Shown: piece after piece, positions 1 to 5,581 of the stretch
How positions within the stretch are numbered: the stretch's first letter is position 1
Layout: every line of letters begins with the position of its first letter
DNA from: JADHUC01 sp964617665
GTDB lineage: Bacteria > Planctomycetota > Planctomycetia > Pirellulales > Pirellulaceae
Direction: 5' to 3'
NCBI GenBank assembly: GCA_964617665.1
Contig: CAZUAH010000789.1
Coordinates: 1 to 5,582 of the forward strand
DNA length: 5,582 bases
Notes under the pieces: model-generated
Database searches by the model: none
The model's input: the letters and a program-made list of their open reading frames with translations, nothing else
What the model was told of the DNA's origin: nothing
Position numbers and translations under genes: made by a program

Positions 1-381
1 CCACCAGCCGGGCGTGTTCAGGTCGACCATGACCATCAGCTTGGCCCGAGGATTCCACTTGAGCACGTCGTCAAGATGATCGTCCAGCGAATTCCAATGG
101 TATTGGTTCGGGCCGGTCCAGATTTGCGGGTAGTTCGAGTACGGCACGTTCAGGCTGCAAATCGTGTTTGCCGGAAAGACGAACACAAGCTTGATGCCGG
201 CTTCGGCGAACTGGCGGCTGTAGCGTTCCATCGGCCAGAATGAGCGGAAGGCCACGCGCGGAAGGTCAGCCATCCGGTGGCTGGGGTTCGCGCCGCACGT
301 GGCCAGCTCCTCGGCAGCCGCACCCGTCGCGATTGTCAGACCCAACGCAATGGCGAAGACACCGTAGCGTACGCTTGGCAT
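1..381 (-). CDS. Secreted glycoside-hydrolase-like protein (beta-galactosidase/GH42-like), N-terminal part, cut by left window edge
   Basis: The minus-strand frame is open from 381 to the left edge (127 codons, no stop). Residues 1-23 form a signal peptide: Arg5, a hydrophobic core at about 7-19, and an Ala-Ala-Ala|Glu cleavage site after residue 23, so the product is exported. The mature part has the look of the first strands and helices of a glycoside hydrolase TIM barrel: FRSFWPMERYSRQFAEAGIK (45-64), then VFVFP (66-70), YPQIWTGPNQYHW (84-96), a helix SLDDHLDDVLKWNP (98-111) and KLMVMVDLNTPGWW (114-127). The pattern of 'agent moves through an AG(I/V) helix, then a strand, then DxNTPxWW' recalls GH42-like beta-galactosidase N-termini. 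The family assignment is from pattern memory and the catalytic acids lie outside the window, so substrate is unknown. I prefer the ATG at 381 over the in-frame ATG at 390, because GAGG at 391-394 is 9 nt from 381 but abuts 390. It is transcribed away from the peptidase gene across the 391-1370 spacer. Confidence 0.8.
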   Translation of the reverse strand, partial: MPSVRYGVFAIALGLTIATGAAAEELATCGANPSHRMADLPRVAFRSFWPMERYSRQFAEAGIKLVFVFPANTICSLNVPYSNYPQIWTGPNQYHWNSLDDHLDDVLKWNPRAKLMVMVDLNTPGWW

Positions 382-390
382 AGGACACAT

Positions 391-394
391 CCTC
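391..394 (-). promoter_or_regulatory. Probable ribosome binding site deciding the start of the left-edge gene
   Basis: GAGG on the minus strand lies 9 nt before the ATG at 381 and directly against the upstream in-frame ATG at 390. The spacing favours 381, which also gives the more typical signal peptide (MPSVRYG...). Confidence 0.5.
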
Positions 395-904
395 AAGTTT
401 TCGTCTTCTTGGCTATTTGCAGGGCCCGGAACCGCGCGGAGCGTACTCAGGCCGTAACTTCAGGCTGCGCTCCGAAACTGCCAATCTCCGAAGATCCGCC
501 AGACCCGCTTGGCACGGGGTGATCGCCGTCCCGCCGCTTCGCGCATTCCAAGACGCTCACGCAGCATTGTCGCAGATCCGTCGAACCGACATCTACCATG
601 TACGGTGAACCTGATGGCGATCCAGGTTCATGGTGCTCAGTATTCTAACGTTGCCCCCCCCGTTTCTAGCGCCTGGGCAGATTCTTGGGCCGGAACTGCC
701 CCGACGATGCCTGCTCGACCATGGACAAAGCGGACGCTTACCTCCTGATCAGTCAGTCCCAAAGTGCATCATGAGGGCATGACCTTGGGAATTTGGGCCG
801 CAACGCTCACGTGCTCAGGACGACAACTCATGAGAGTCCAAGCGCATTTTCGCTCGTGACCACGGACGGTTAGTCATGAGCGCGCAAAGCTGTCGGCGCA
901 TCTA

Positions 905-929
905 GCGTTCGGTGGGTGCGACCGAGCGC
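905..929. repeat. Inverted repeat / hairpin, 9-bp stem
   Basis: GCGTTCGGT (905-913) pairs with ACCGAGCGC (921-929), with one G-T wobble and a 7-nt loop. No T-run follows on the plus strand, so it is not a standard intrinsic terminator. It may be part of a dispersed palindromic repeat or a structured transcript. Confidence 0.5.
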
Positions 930-1052
930 AGAATCCACAATTCAGTAACTGCATTCGGTCGATATGCCCGCTGCGCGCAACGCCACCGCCCCAACGGGGC
1001 TCGGGTCCGCACGTCGATGGTGTAGCCGTTGTGACGAAAGGGATTCCCGGCG

Positions 1053-1073
1053 GATCTGAGGCATGTTCAGATC
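1053..1073. repeat. Inverted repeat / hairpin, 7-bp perfect stem
   Basis: GATCTGA (1053-1059) pairs perfectly with TCAGATC (1067-1073) around a 7-nt loop, and a G-T pair can extend it inward. It sits 16 nt before the next hairpin at 1090-1128, so the two could form one structured unit. Confidence 0.5.
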
Positions 1074-1089
1074 GCAGGGCAGGTTTCCA

Positions 1090-1128
1090 GCTTCCAGCCC
1101 GTCCAACGCGCGACCTGAGGTTGGAAGC
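1090..1128. repeat. Imperfect palindrome, 10-bp stem
   Basis: GCTTCCAGCC (1090-1099) pairs with GGTTGGAAGC (1119-1128), with one G-T wobble and a 19-nt loop. The sequence around the arms (GGTTGGAAGCCTATCCCAC, 1119-1137) reminds me of a short palindromic sequence that recurs in planctomycete genomes. That resemblance is from memory and unverified. Confidence 0.5.
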
Positions 1129-1330
1129 CTATCCCACGGGCGTGCGACAAAGGCGTGCTTCTATTCAGGTTGGGCCCTCGCCGATGAGTCTGGCAGTTGG
1201 CGGAGTGTTCGTCATTACCGGATCAACCGTTTCGCATTCGATCCGTGCGCCCTTCCTGTGAACTAGACTTCGGGTGATGAGATGTCTTCACCCTGCGGAC
1301 GCCGCGGCCAGTTGGCTCGGCGCCTATCTC

Positions 1331-1356
1331 ACACTTGCTAGACACACTTGCTAGAC
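1331..1356 (+). repeat. Two-copy 13-bp tandem repeat upstream of the peptidase gene
   Basis: ACACTTGCTAGAC occurs at 1331-1343 and again, identical and head-to-tail, at 1344-1356; the first three bases ACA begin a third copy at 1357. The array ends only two bases before the AGGAG ribosome binding site. Each copy contains CTAG, and a further CTAG follows at 1363-1366. It may be a slippage duplication or a tandem binding site in the 5' leader. Confidence 0.85.
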
Positions 1357-1358
1357 AC

Positions 1359-1363
1359 AGGAG
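1359..1363 (+). promoter_or_regulatory. Ribosome binding site of the peptidase gene
   Basis: AGGAG lies 7 nt before the ATG at 1371, near-ideal spacing. This supports the start that also yields a complete signal peptide. Confidence 0.75.
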
Positions 1364-1370
1364 CTAGAAG

Positions 1371-4232
1371 ATGACAAGTTGTCGCACGAGCCGAACTACC
1401 GTATGTCTTATACGAACCTGGACGTGTGTGCTCGCCGTTGTCGCGTTGCCGGTCGCACTTGCGATCGCGCAGGAGGCGAAGCCGCTGGTGAACAACGGCG
1501 GATTTGAATCGGGTCTATCCACGCCGTGGGGAACCGGGCAGCATGCGCCGGGAAAACCCGTCTGGTGGACCAGGGGCGATTGCCAGGCAACCGCCAAAGT
1601 CGACTCGCAGACGAAACGAACCGGCAAGCATTCATTGCACATCGTGAATCAATCGTCTCGCGCTCCGCACGTATACGGGACGACACAGCAAGCGGTCAGC
1701 ATCGAACCCAACCAAACCCATCAAATCGCTTTGTGGGCCAAGGCACGCCGATTGGCCTCCGACGGCGCCGCGAGCATCGCCGTTGACAAAGCGTGGCAGA
1801 TCCGGCCGATTTGCCTGCCCAAAGGCAGCTACGACTGGCGCAAGTTCACCGCAACCTTCACGCTGCCGACGGCAACGGCCCAGCTGCGTATCCTGAGCGA
1901 AGACGAAGGCGAGGTCTGGATCGACGATGTGACGATCACCCCTGCGGTCTCCGAGGATTCCGGACGCATCGTGGTCCCGTTCCCGCAACTGGAAGCCGAA
2001 GTCACGATGTCCGAACGAGTCACGCCAGAGAAAGGCGCGGTGCTATCCTTGCCCGACGGTATGCGAGTGGAGATCCCACCCCATGCTGTGCAGGCCGCTA
2101 CGAATTTCACCGCGAAACAGCTGAAGGTGACCGGTCCGGAGGCGAAGTGTGCGCGGGTGTACGATTTCAAGCTTGGCCAGGAGGGCATGACGTTGATGGC
2201 ACCGGCCATACTTCAGCTGCCGTTTGACGCCAAACGCGTGCCTCGAGACACCGAGGCGTCGCGCGTCAAGGTCGCCGTGTGGGAGGACGAGTACGGTTGG
2301 CGCAAAGTGCCCGCCAAGATCGATCTCGAAAAGGGCCTGGCTGTCGTCAAGACAACGCATTTCTCCAAGTGGCTGTTCTGGCTAACAGGCGAGTGGTCTG
2401 AGTACTACTACGATCGAAATAAACACGCAGAAGTGCACCTTCCAGTGCCGTACTACGCACAGGGTGAAGCTGGATGGTGCTGGATTACAAGCATGCAGAT
2501 GATCATGAAGTACTACGACCGCGATGTCGAAACCTGGTCGATCGCGTCAGACTTCGGGGCGGAATTCAACGACGGCCTGTCGGGGACGCAAATGGCAAGA
2601 AAACTGTACGTCGATTTTCTGAAGCAATACAACCTGCAGACCGAAGCCACCCGGCTTGGCTGGGTGGACAACGCCGACCTGACCGGGTACATCATGTACC
2701 ACTTGAGTCAAGGCACACCGGTCTGGCTAGCTCCGACTCATATCGACCACGCCCTTGTTGTGGTCGGTTTTGACAAGCACGGCATGTACGTCAATGATTC
2801 ATCAGGGCATCTCTTCAAACGCCTTCGAGGGAAGGGCGGGGTTAATGTCAAGCGTCTGAATGACGCACGGGTCGGCTGGGAAGAATGGTGGCGTGTGATG
2901 ACTAGCGGCTTCCCCACCAAGTATACCATGATCGTACTGGACGAACGTCCCTCGACAAAGCCTGCAGTCTCGCTGACCGTGCTGTCTGAGGACCTGACAA
3001 CCCAGATCCCAGACCACAACATCCCGGTCGACGATAGTGGGAATCGAGGCGAGCATGGGGGCGTCTTCATGTGGGACGGAACACGAACCCACGGGCAGTA
3101 TTTCAAGGACTATTCGCTACGCCCCCGCTTCCTGGGCACACCCGAGTACAACCCGGGCAATGCGGACAGCATCCGGCGATGCGTTGCCCAGGTCTCCAAC
3201 AGTACGGATAAGCCTGTGGAGAATGGCACAATTCGCTTGTTGGTCAATGATAAGCTGATGATCGAAAAGCAGTTGCCGACTCTGCCGGCTCGCACGTCCA
3301 ATATCCGTATCGATGTCGTCGAGGACAATCCGCAGTGCCTCTTGGAGCATCGCTTGCGCCCGGGCCCGCACACGTTGTGGCTCGCCCTTCGAGTCGGTGG
3401 TCGCGCGGTCGACCTGGCGAAGATCGACGTGACGATCGCGCCCGCCCAGCCGAAAGGTCTCTGGGCGGACCGGCGCGATTCCGAAATCCTGTTGACATGG
3501 CACCAGAACCCAGAGATCGGCAACGGTCATGGGCGCTTGTCCTATCTGATCTGGCACAACCGCGAACCAGTGGCGCAGACGACAAAATGTGTCTGGAACC
3601 ACAAGCTCGATGCCAACGACCAACAGGAGCATCGTTTGCAGGTTGAAGCCTTCGTCATGGACGGTCAGGACCTGAACAGCATTCTGTCGGACGAACTGGT
3701 GGTACCGGAACCAAACAAAGACGTAATGGTGGGCGCTGTGCTGGCAGAACAGACGGACAAGCAGCGTCGAATGTCTCACAGCGGGTATTCGTGCCCCCAG
3801 TTGACGTTGCGTCTGACGGATACCACATCGGGGTCCGATCGTACGATCTCCGGAGAGTGCAAGGGCGTCGCGTCCGTCAGAGATGACGATGGAACGGTCA
3901 CGCGTTTCACGACCGACTTGAAGTCGAGTAAACGATGGCCCGGTAGTCTGAACGCGAGGGATAATCGCATGCGCGTTTCGATGTCTGGGACCGTTCAGAT
4001 CGAACATTTCGACAAAAGCGGACGGCTGGTTCAATCAACGAAGTACACCAAGGCCGAGCTTACGCTCGAGGGCACCTTAGCCGGCGCGAACGTCCAGGGC
4101 GAGTACAGCCTGCACCTGAAGCCCCTGAGCCTGGATGAAGGAGTCCAGCGAATCCGCAGCGCGGGTATCTACGATACGCCGACATGGCACGGCTTGTGGA
4201 AGGGGCAGATGCGGGACCGCCCTCGCCAATAG
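1371..4232 (+). CDS. Secreted multidomain papain-like (C39/C70-type) cysteine peptidase with ZU5-like, carbohydrate-binding-like and Fn3-like domains
   Basis: This complete 953-residue protein is probably an exported or surface peptidase. Residues 1-33 form a signal peptide: Arg5/8/15, a hydrophobic stretch at about 18-31, and cleavage near ALAIA|Q. Residues about 38-192 read as a jelly-roll, CBM4/9-like module, from LVNNGGFESGL to GEVWIDDVTITP. Residues about 212-338 are ZU5-like: GAVLSLPDGMRVEIPPHAV, then APAILQLPFD, then THFSKWLFWL. Residues about 355-510 are a papain-like peptidase: VPYYAQ (Gln364, oxyanion hole), GWCWITS (Cys370, nucleophile), HALVVVGFD (His460) and GMYVNDSSG (Asn475/Asp476). 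Residues about 593-692 resemble CARDB and 692-782 Fn3. Residues 783-953 are unrecognised. The complete catalytic set suggests an active enzyme; substrate is unknown. Domain names come from pattern reading, and CBM and CARDB are the least certain. The ATG has a good AGGAG site. The product could alternatively be an adhesin whose peptidase domain acts in maturation. Confidence 0.9.
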   Translation: MTSCRTSRTTVCLIRTWTCVLAVVALPVALAIAQEAKPLVNNGGFESGLSTPWGTGQHAPGKPVWWTRGDCQATAKVDSQTKRTGKHSLHIVNQSSRAPHVYGTTQQAVSIEPNQTHQIALWAKARRLASDGAASIAVDKAWQIRPICLPKGSYDWRKFTATFTLPTATAQLRILSEDEGEVWIDDVTITPAVSEDSGRIVVPFPQLEAEVTMSERVTPEKGAVLSLPDGMRVEIPPHAVQAATNFTAKQLKVTGPEAKCARVYDFKLGQEGMTLMAPAILQLPFDAKRVPRDTEASRVKVAVWEDEYGWRKVPAKIDLEKGLAVVKTTHFSKWLFWLTGEWSEYYYDRNKHAEVHLPVPYYAQGEAGWCWITSMQMIMKYYDRDVETWSIASDFGAEFNDGLSGTQMARKLYVDFLKQYNLQTEATRLGWVDNADLTGYIMYHLSQGTPVWLAPTHIDHALVVVGFDKHGMYVNDSSGHLFKRLRGKGGVNVKRLNDARVGWEEWWRVMTSGFPTKYTMIVLDERPSTKPAVSLTVLSEDLTTQIPDHNIPVDDSGNRGEHGGVFMWDGTRTHGQYFKDYSLRPRFLGTPEYNPGNADSIRRCVAQVSNSTDKPVENGTIRLLVNDKLMIEKQLPTLPARTSNIRIDVVEDNPQCLLEHRLRPGPHTLWLALRVGGRAVDLAKIDVTIAPAQPKGLWADRRDSEILLTWHQNPEIGNGHGRLSYLIWHNREPVAQTTKCVWNHKLDANDQQEHRLQVEAFVMDGQDLNSILSDELVVPEPNKDVMVGAVLAEQTDKQRRMSHSGYSCPQLTLRLTDTTSGSDRTISGECKGVASVRDDDGTVTRFTTDLKSSKRWPGSLNARDNRMRVSMSGTVQIEHFDKSGRLVQSTKYTKAELTLEGTLAGANVQGEYSLHLKPLSLDEGVQRIRSAGIYDTPTWHGLWKGQMRDRPRQ

Positions 4233-4269
4233 CCGCAGGCCGCTCTGGAATGGCTCGCGTGAACGCGAC

Positions 4270-4289
4270 AACGGATTCCAACGGATTCA
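4270..4289 (+). repeat. Short two-copy near-tandem repeat in the gap after the peptidase gene
   Basis: AACGGATTCC (4270-4279) is followed at once by AACGGATTCA (4280-4289), nine of ten bases identical. It lies in the 150-base gap between the two plus-strand genes. No terminator hairpin with a T-run is visible in that gap, so read-through into the next gene is possible. Confidence 0.6.
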
Positions 4290-4382
4290 TCGACACGCTT
4301 ACTCTTCCTATGACTCGATCCTGTACCGTGCCACTAAACCGGGCCACCATCAAGCTCGATCGCCCCGAATGAAAAATTAACC

Positions 4383-4838
4383 ATGAAGAAGAAATCGACA
4401 GTCGTTCTCGCGACGCTATTGATCGGCATTACAATAACTCTATTTCTGCAGTTGGGTTCAAGACTCGATGCAACTTGCACGGCATTAGCCGAAGCTTCGG
4501 TCGCGCTGGATGGCCGGGGCGTTCTGTTTGAACTTCGGCAACAGGGTGACGACGTGTACGCGACTGTATGGTACGATCCGTCACTGATAACTTATCGTCG
4601 CTCCGTCGAGAAGTGTGTCCATGGCGCGAAGCAGAGTGAAGCCGGACAGGCCCGTTTTGAGTTTGACGCGGACCGTCGAACGGCCGCTTTCTTCATGAAA
4701 AGCGCTGGCGTGATGTTTGAGCAAACAGACAAAGGTCGTTGGCAGATCTTTCCCTGGATCGAACGCATCGCGAGCCAGCCGCTTCCAAGGCAAGAACCAA
4801 CTCGGCAGCCTCGCTCTATGGGCACAAACGATGGGTGA
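4383..4838 (+). CDS. Small membrane-anchored or secreted protein, family not recognised
   Basis: This is a complete frame of 151 residues. It starts MKKKSTVVLATLLIGITITL: a Lys-rich n-region and one hydrophobic segment at about 6-23, so the protein is either anchored in the membrane with its C-terminus outside or cleaved by signal peptidase (no clear AxA site is seen). The soluble part, residues 32-128, looks like a small alpha/beta or beta domain, with VLFELRQQGDDVYATVWYDP at 47-66, RFEFDADRRTAAFFMK at 91-106 and GRWQIFPWIERIA at 118-130. It has two cysteines (Cys32, Cys78), which could form a disulfide. The tail from 131 is Pro/Arg/Gln-rich and probably disordered. No clear Shine-Dalgarno precedes the ATG; the upstream bases are A-rich (GAAAAATTAACC). 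The gene follows the peptidase gene by 150 bases on the same strand, so co-transcription is possible but unproven. I do not recognise a family or function. Confidence 0.7.
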   Translation: MKKKSTVVLATLLIGITITLFLQLGSRLDATCTALAEASVALDGRGVLFELRQQGDDVYATVWYDPSLITYRRSVEKCVHGAKQSEAGQARFEFDADRRTAAFFMKSAGVMFEQTDKGRWQIFPWIERIASQPLPRQEPTRQPRSMGTNDG

Positions 4839-5314
4839 CATGCTCAACTCCACAATTTGACCACCAGTGTCCGCGAGCAACGCTATCGCAGTATCAACGT
4901 GGATAAAACGTTCCCTAAACGGTCGTTTTCTGGTAAATCCTGCCTAGCTAGAAAACGTGTGGGGAGATGAAACGCAAACTCGCGATTTAAAGAGGGAGAA
5001 AAGCGCGAGCTCGTGTTCGTTCTGAAGAAAGCGGAGTAGCGGTGTGCGGGCGATTACTTTGAAAGGTCGTCGGTCTGCCCCACCTCTGTCGCCGGACGTT
5101 CCTGCCTCGCGCGCGTCGTGTTCACGACCGAGGCACGAAACGGCAATGCTCGAAGTACGCTCGGTGGGGCAGACCGAGGTCAGTTGTTGCGGAAGGCAAA
5201 CGTGCCGAGGAGGGCGTATCGTAACAGTTTAGTTTTTGGACCAGGATTGGGGCGACGGTGGGGACGGGAGAGAGACGCGATTTTTGTGAAAATTTGGGCT
5301 AGCGCCATGGGAGC
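4839..5314. other. Non-coding stretch with nested palindrome, probably holding a mobile-element boundary
   Basis: These 476 bases carry no convincing gene. They contain small inverted repeats AAAACG/CGTTTT (4905-4910 with 4924-4929) and CTCGCG/CGCGAG (4979-4984 with 5004-5009), the self-complementary CTAGCTAG (4944-4951), the large nested palindrome at 5070-5177, and a G-rich stretch at 5249-5268. If the right-edge frame belongs to an insertion sequence, its left end should fall here, probably after 5177. I could not find the terminal inverted repeat because the other end is outside the window. A short frame at 5044-5232 lies across the palindrome, and its Arg/Ser/Cys-rich product looks like translated repeat DNA. 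Confidence 0.55.
5070..5177. repeat. 108-bp nested imperfect palindrome (possible REP/MITE-like element or structured RNA)
   Basis: The outer arms are perfect over 15 bp: TCGGTCTGCCCCACC (5070-5084) and GGTGGGGCAGACCGA (5163-5177), 78 nt apart. Inside them is a second hairpin: TGCCTCG (5103-5109) pairs with CGAGGCA (5129-5135), and after a 5-nt left-side bulge GTCGTG (5115-5120) pairs with CACGAC (5123-5128). GCCG (5091-5094) and CGGC (5141-5144) could add a middle helix. The result is a long interrupted stem with its tip near 5121. No T-run follows, so it is not a typical terminator. A dispersed non-autonomous repeat or a structured RNA are the main options. Confidence 0.75.
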
Positions 5315-5338
5315 ATGAATGGTAGTTTTGGGCATCGC

Positions 5339-5343
5339 AAGGA
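5339..5343 (+). promoter_or_regulatory. Possible ribosome binding site of the right-edge gene
   Basis: AAGGA lies 4 nt before the ATG at 5348 and 10 nt before the ATG at 5354, so it could serve either. A third in-frame ATG at 5315 has GGGAG only one base upstream, which is too close to work normally. Confidence 0.4.
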
Positions 5344-5347
5344 ACGG

Positions 5348-5581
5348 ATGCCGATGCACTTTTGCTTCTATCCCAATCACGAATACGCCTGTGCTTACGT
5401 CGGGCACTTTCCTCATCTCGGCGGTGCCGCGCTGGGGACGGTTGTTCACGCCGCCAGCGAGCAGGAAGACTACCGTCAGATGCTCCTGGGGCGACTGGAT
5501 TTCGAACGCCAGAACGTTGCTAGGCTGCTGGAAGAAAACGAACAACTCAAAGCGCAGATCGAACAGCTCAAGCTGGAATTG
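5348..5581 (+). CDS. N-terminal part of a coiled-coil protein, possibly transposase-like (IS66-type), cut by right window edge
   Basis: The frame is open from 5303 (after a stop at 5300-5302) to the right edge; 78 codons follow the ATG at 5348. Residues 1-30 are rich in His, Cys and aromatics (HFCFYPNHEYACAYVGHFPH, 4-23, then LGGAALG). Residues about 38-78 form a long helix with heptad leucines, including RLLEENEQLKAQIEQLKLEL (59-78), a clear coiled coil. Such a Cys/His head followed by a leucine-zipper helix fits the start of planctomycete transposase-like proteins, where IS66-type TnpC also begins with a coiled coil before a Zn-binding and DDE domain. That assignment is from memory of similar sequences, and the catalytic domain is outside the window. 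The start could equally be 5354 or 5315. Alternatives are a DNA-binding regulator or a structural coiled-coil protein. Confidence 0.7.
   Translation, partial: MPMHFCFYPNHEYACAYVGHFPHLGGAALGTVVHAASEQEDYRQMLLGRLDFERQNVARLLEENEQLKAQIEQLKLEL

Larger units (their letters stand above)
391..1370. other. Long gene-poor spacer with hairpins and short repeats
   Basis: About 980 bases between two divergent genes hold no frame that I believe is coding. Short open frames exist but their products are low-complexity, rich in Arg/Ser/Pro, and lack recognisable domains. Visible structure: a run of eight C at 654-661; TCATGAG three times at 769-775, 828-834 and 874-880; hairpins at 905-929, 1053-1073, 1090-1128 and 1272-1293; and a 13-bp tandem duplication at 1331-1356. 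Both flanking promoters should lie here, but I could not identify a convincing -35/-10 pair for either. The style resembles planctomycete intergenic DNA, which often carries dispersed palindromic repeats (inference). Confidence 0.6.

Noticed and set aside
654..661. Run of eight C as a phase-variation tract
   Set aside because: It lies in non-coding DNA far (over 250 bases) from either flanking start codon, with no promoter elements around it to switch.
277..748. Overlapping short plus-strand frames at 277-522, 417-608 and 509-748
   Set aside because: The first overlaps the signal-peptide region of the minus-strand hydrolase-like gene, and the others are Arg/Ser/Pro-rich with no domain or ribosome binding site.
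1031..1266. Two overlapping short plus-strand frames (starts 1031 and 1063) before the peptidase gene; the second contains WALADESGSWRSVRHYRINR, faintly like the end of a WYL domain
   Set aside because: The similarity is too short and vague, no upstream part of a WYL protein is visible, and the frames run through the palindromes at 1053-1128, which suggests translated repeat DNA.
3117..4034. Long minus-strand open frame (305 codons) inside the peptidase gene
   Set aside because: It lies fully antisense to a gene with clear domains, signal peptide and ribosome binding site. Its product shows no domain and the frame is explained by GC-biased third positions of the plus-strand gene.
4135..4380. 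Short plus-strand frame spanning the end of the peptidase gene and the gap
   Set aside because: Most of it overlaps the peptidase gene in another frame. The product is Arg-rich and has no recognisable features.
4905..4929. AAAACG/CGTTTT inverted repeat as an intrinsic terminator for the small gene
   Set aside because: The stem is only 6 bp and AT-rich, the T-run is part of the stem, and it lies 67 bases after the stop codon. Not strong enough to call.
5070..5177. Nested palindrome as an integron attC site
   Set aside because: Size and imperfect pairing fit, but the arms lack the GTTRRRY / RYYYAAC core sites, and there is no integrase or cassette array in the window.
5180..5545. Minus-strand frame of 121 codons and plus-strand frame 5319-5582
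   Set aside because: Both overlap the right-edge frame that encodes the far more protein-like coiled coil, and neither shows a domain.
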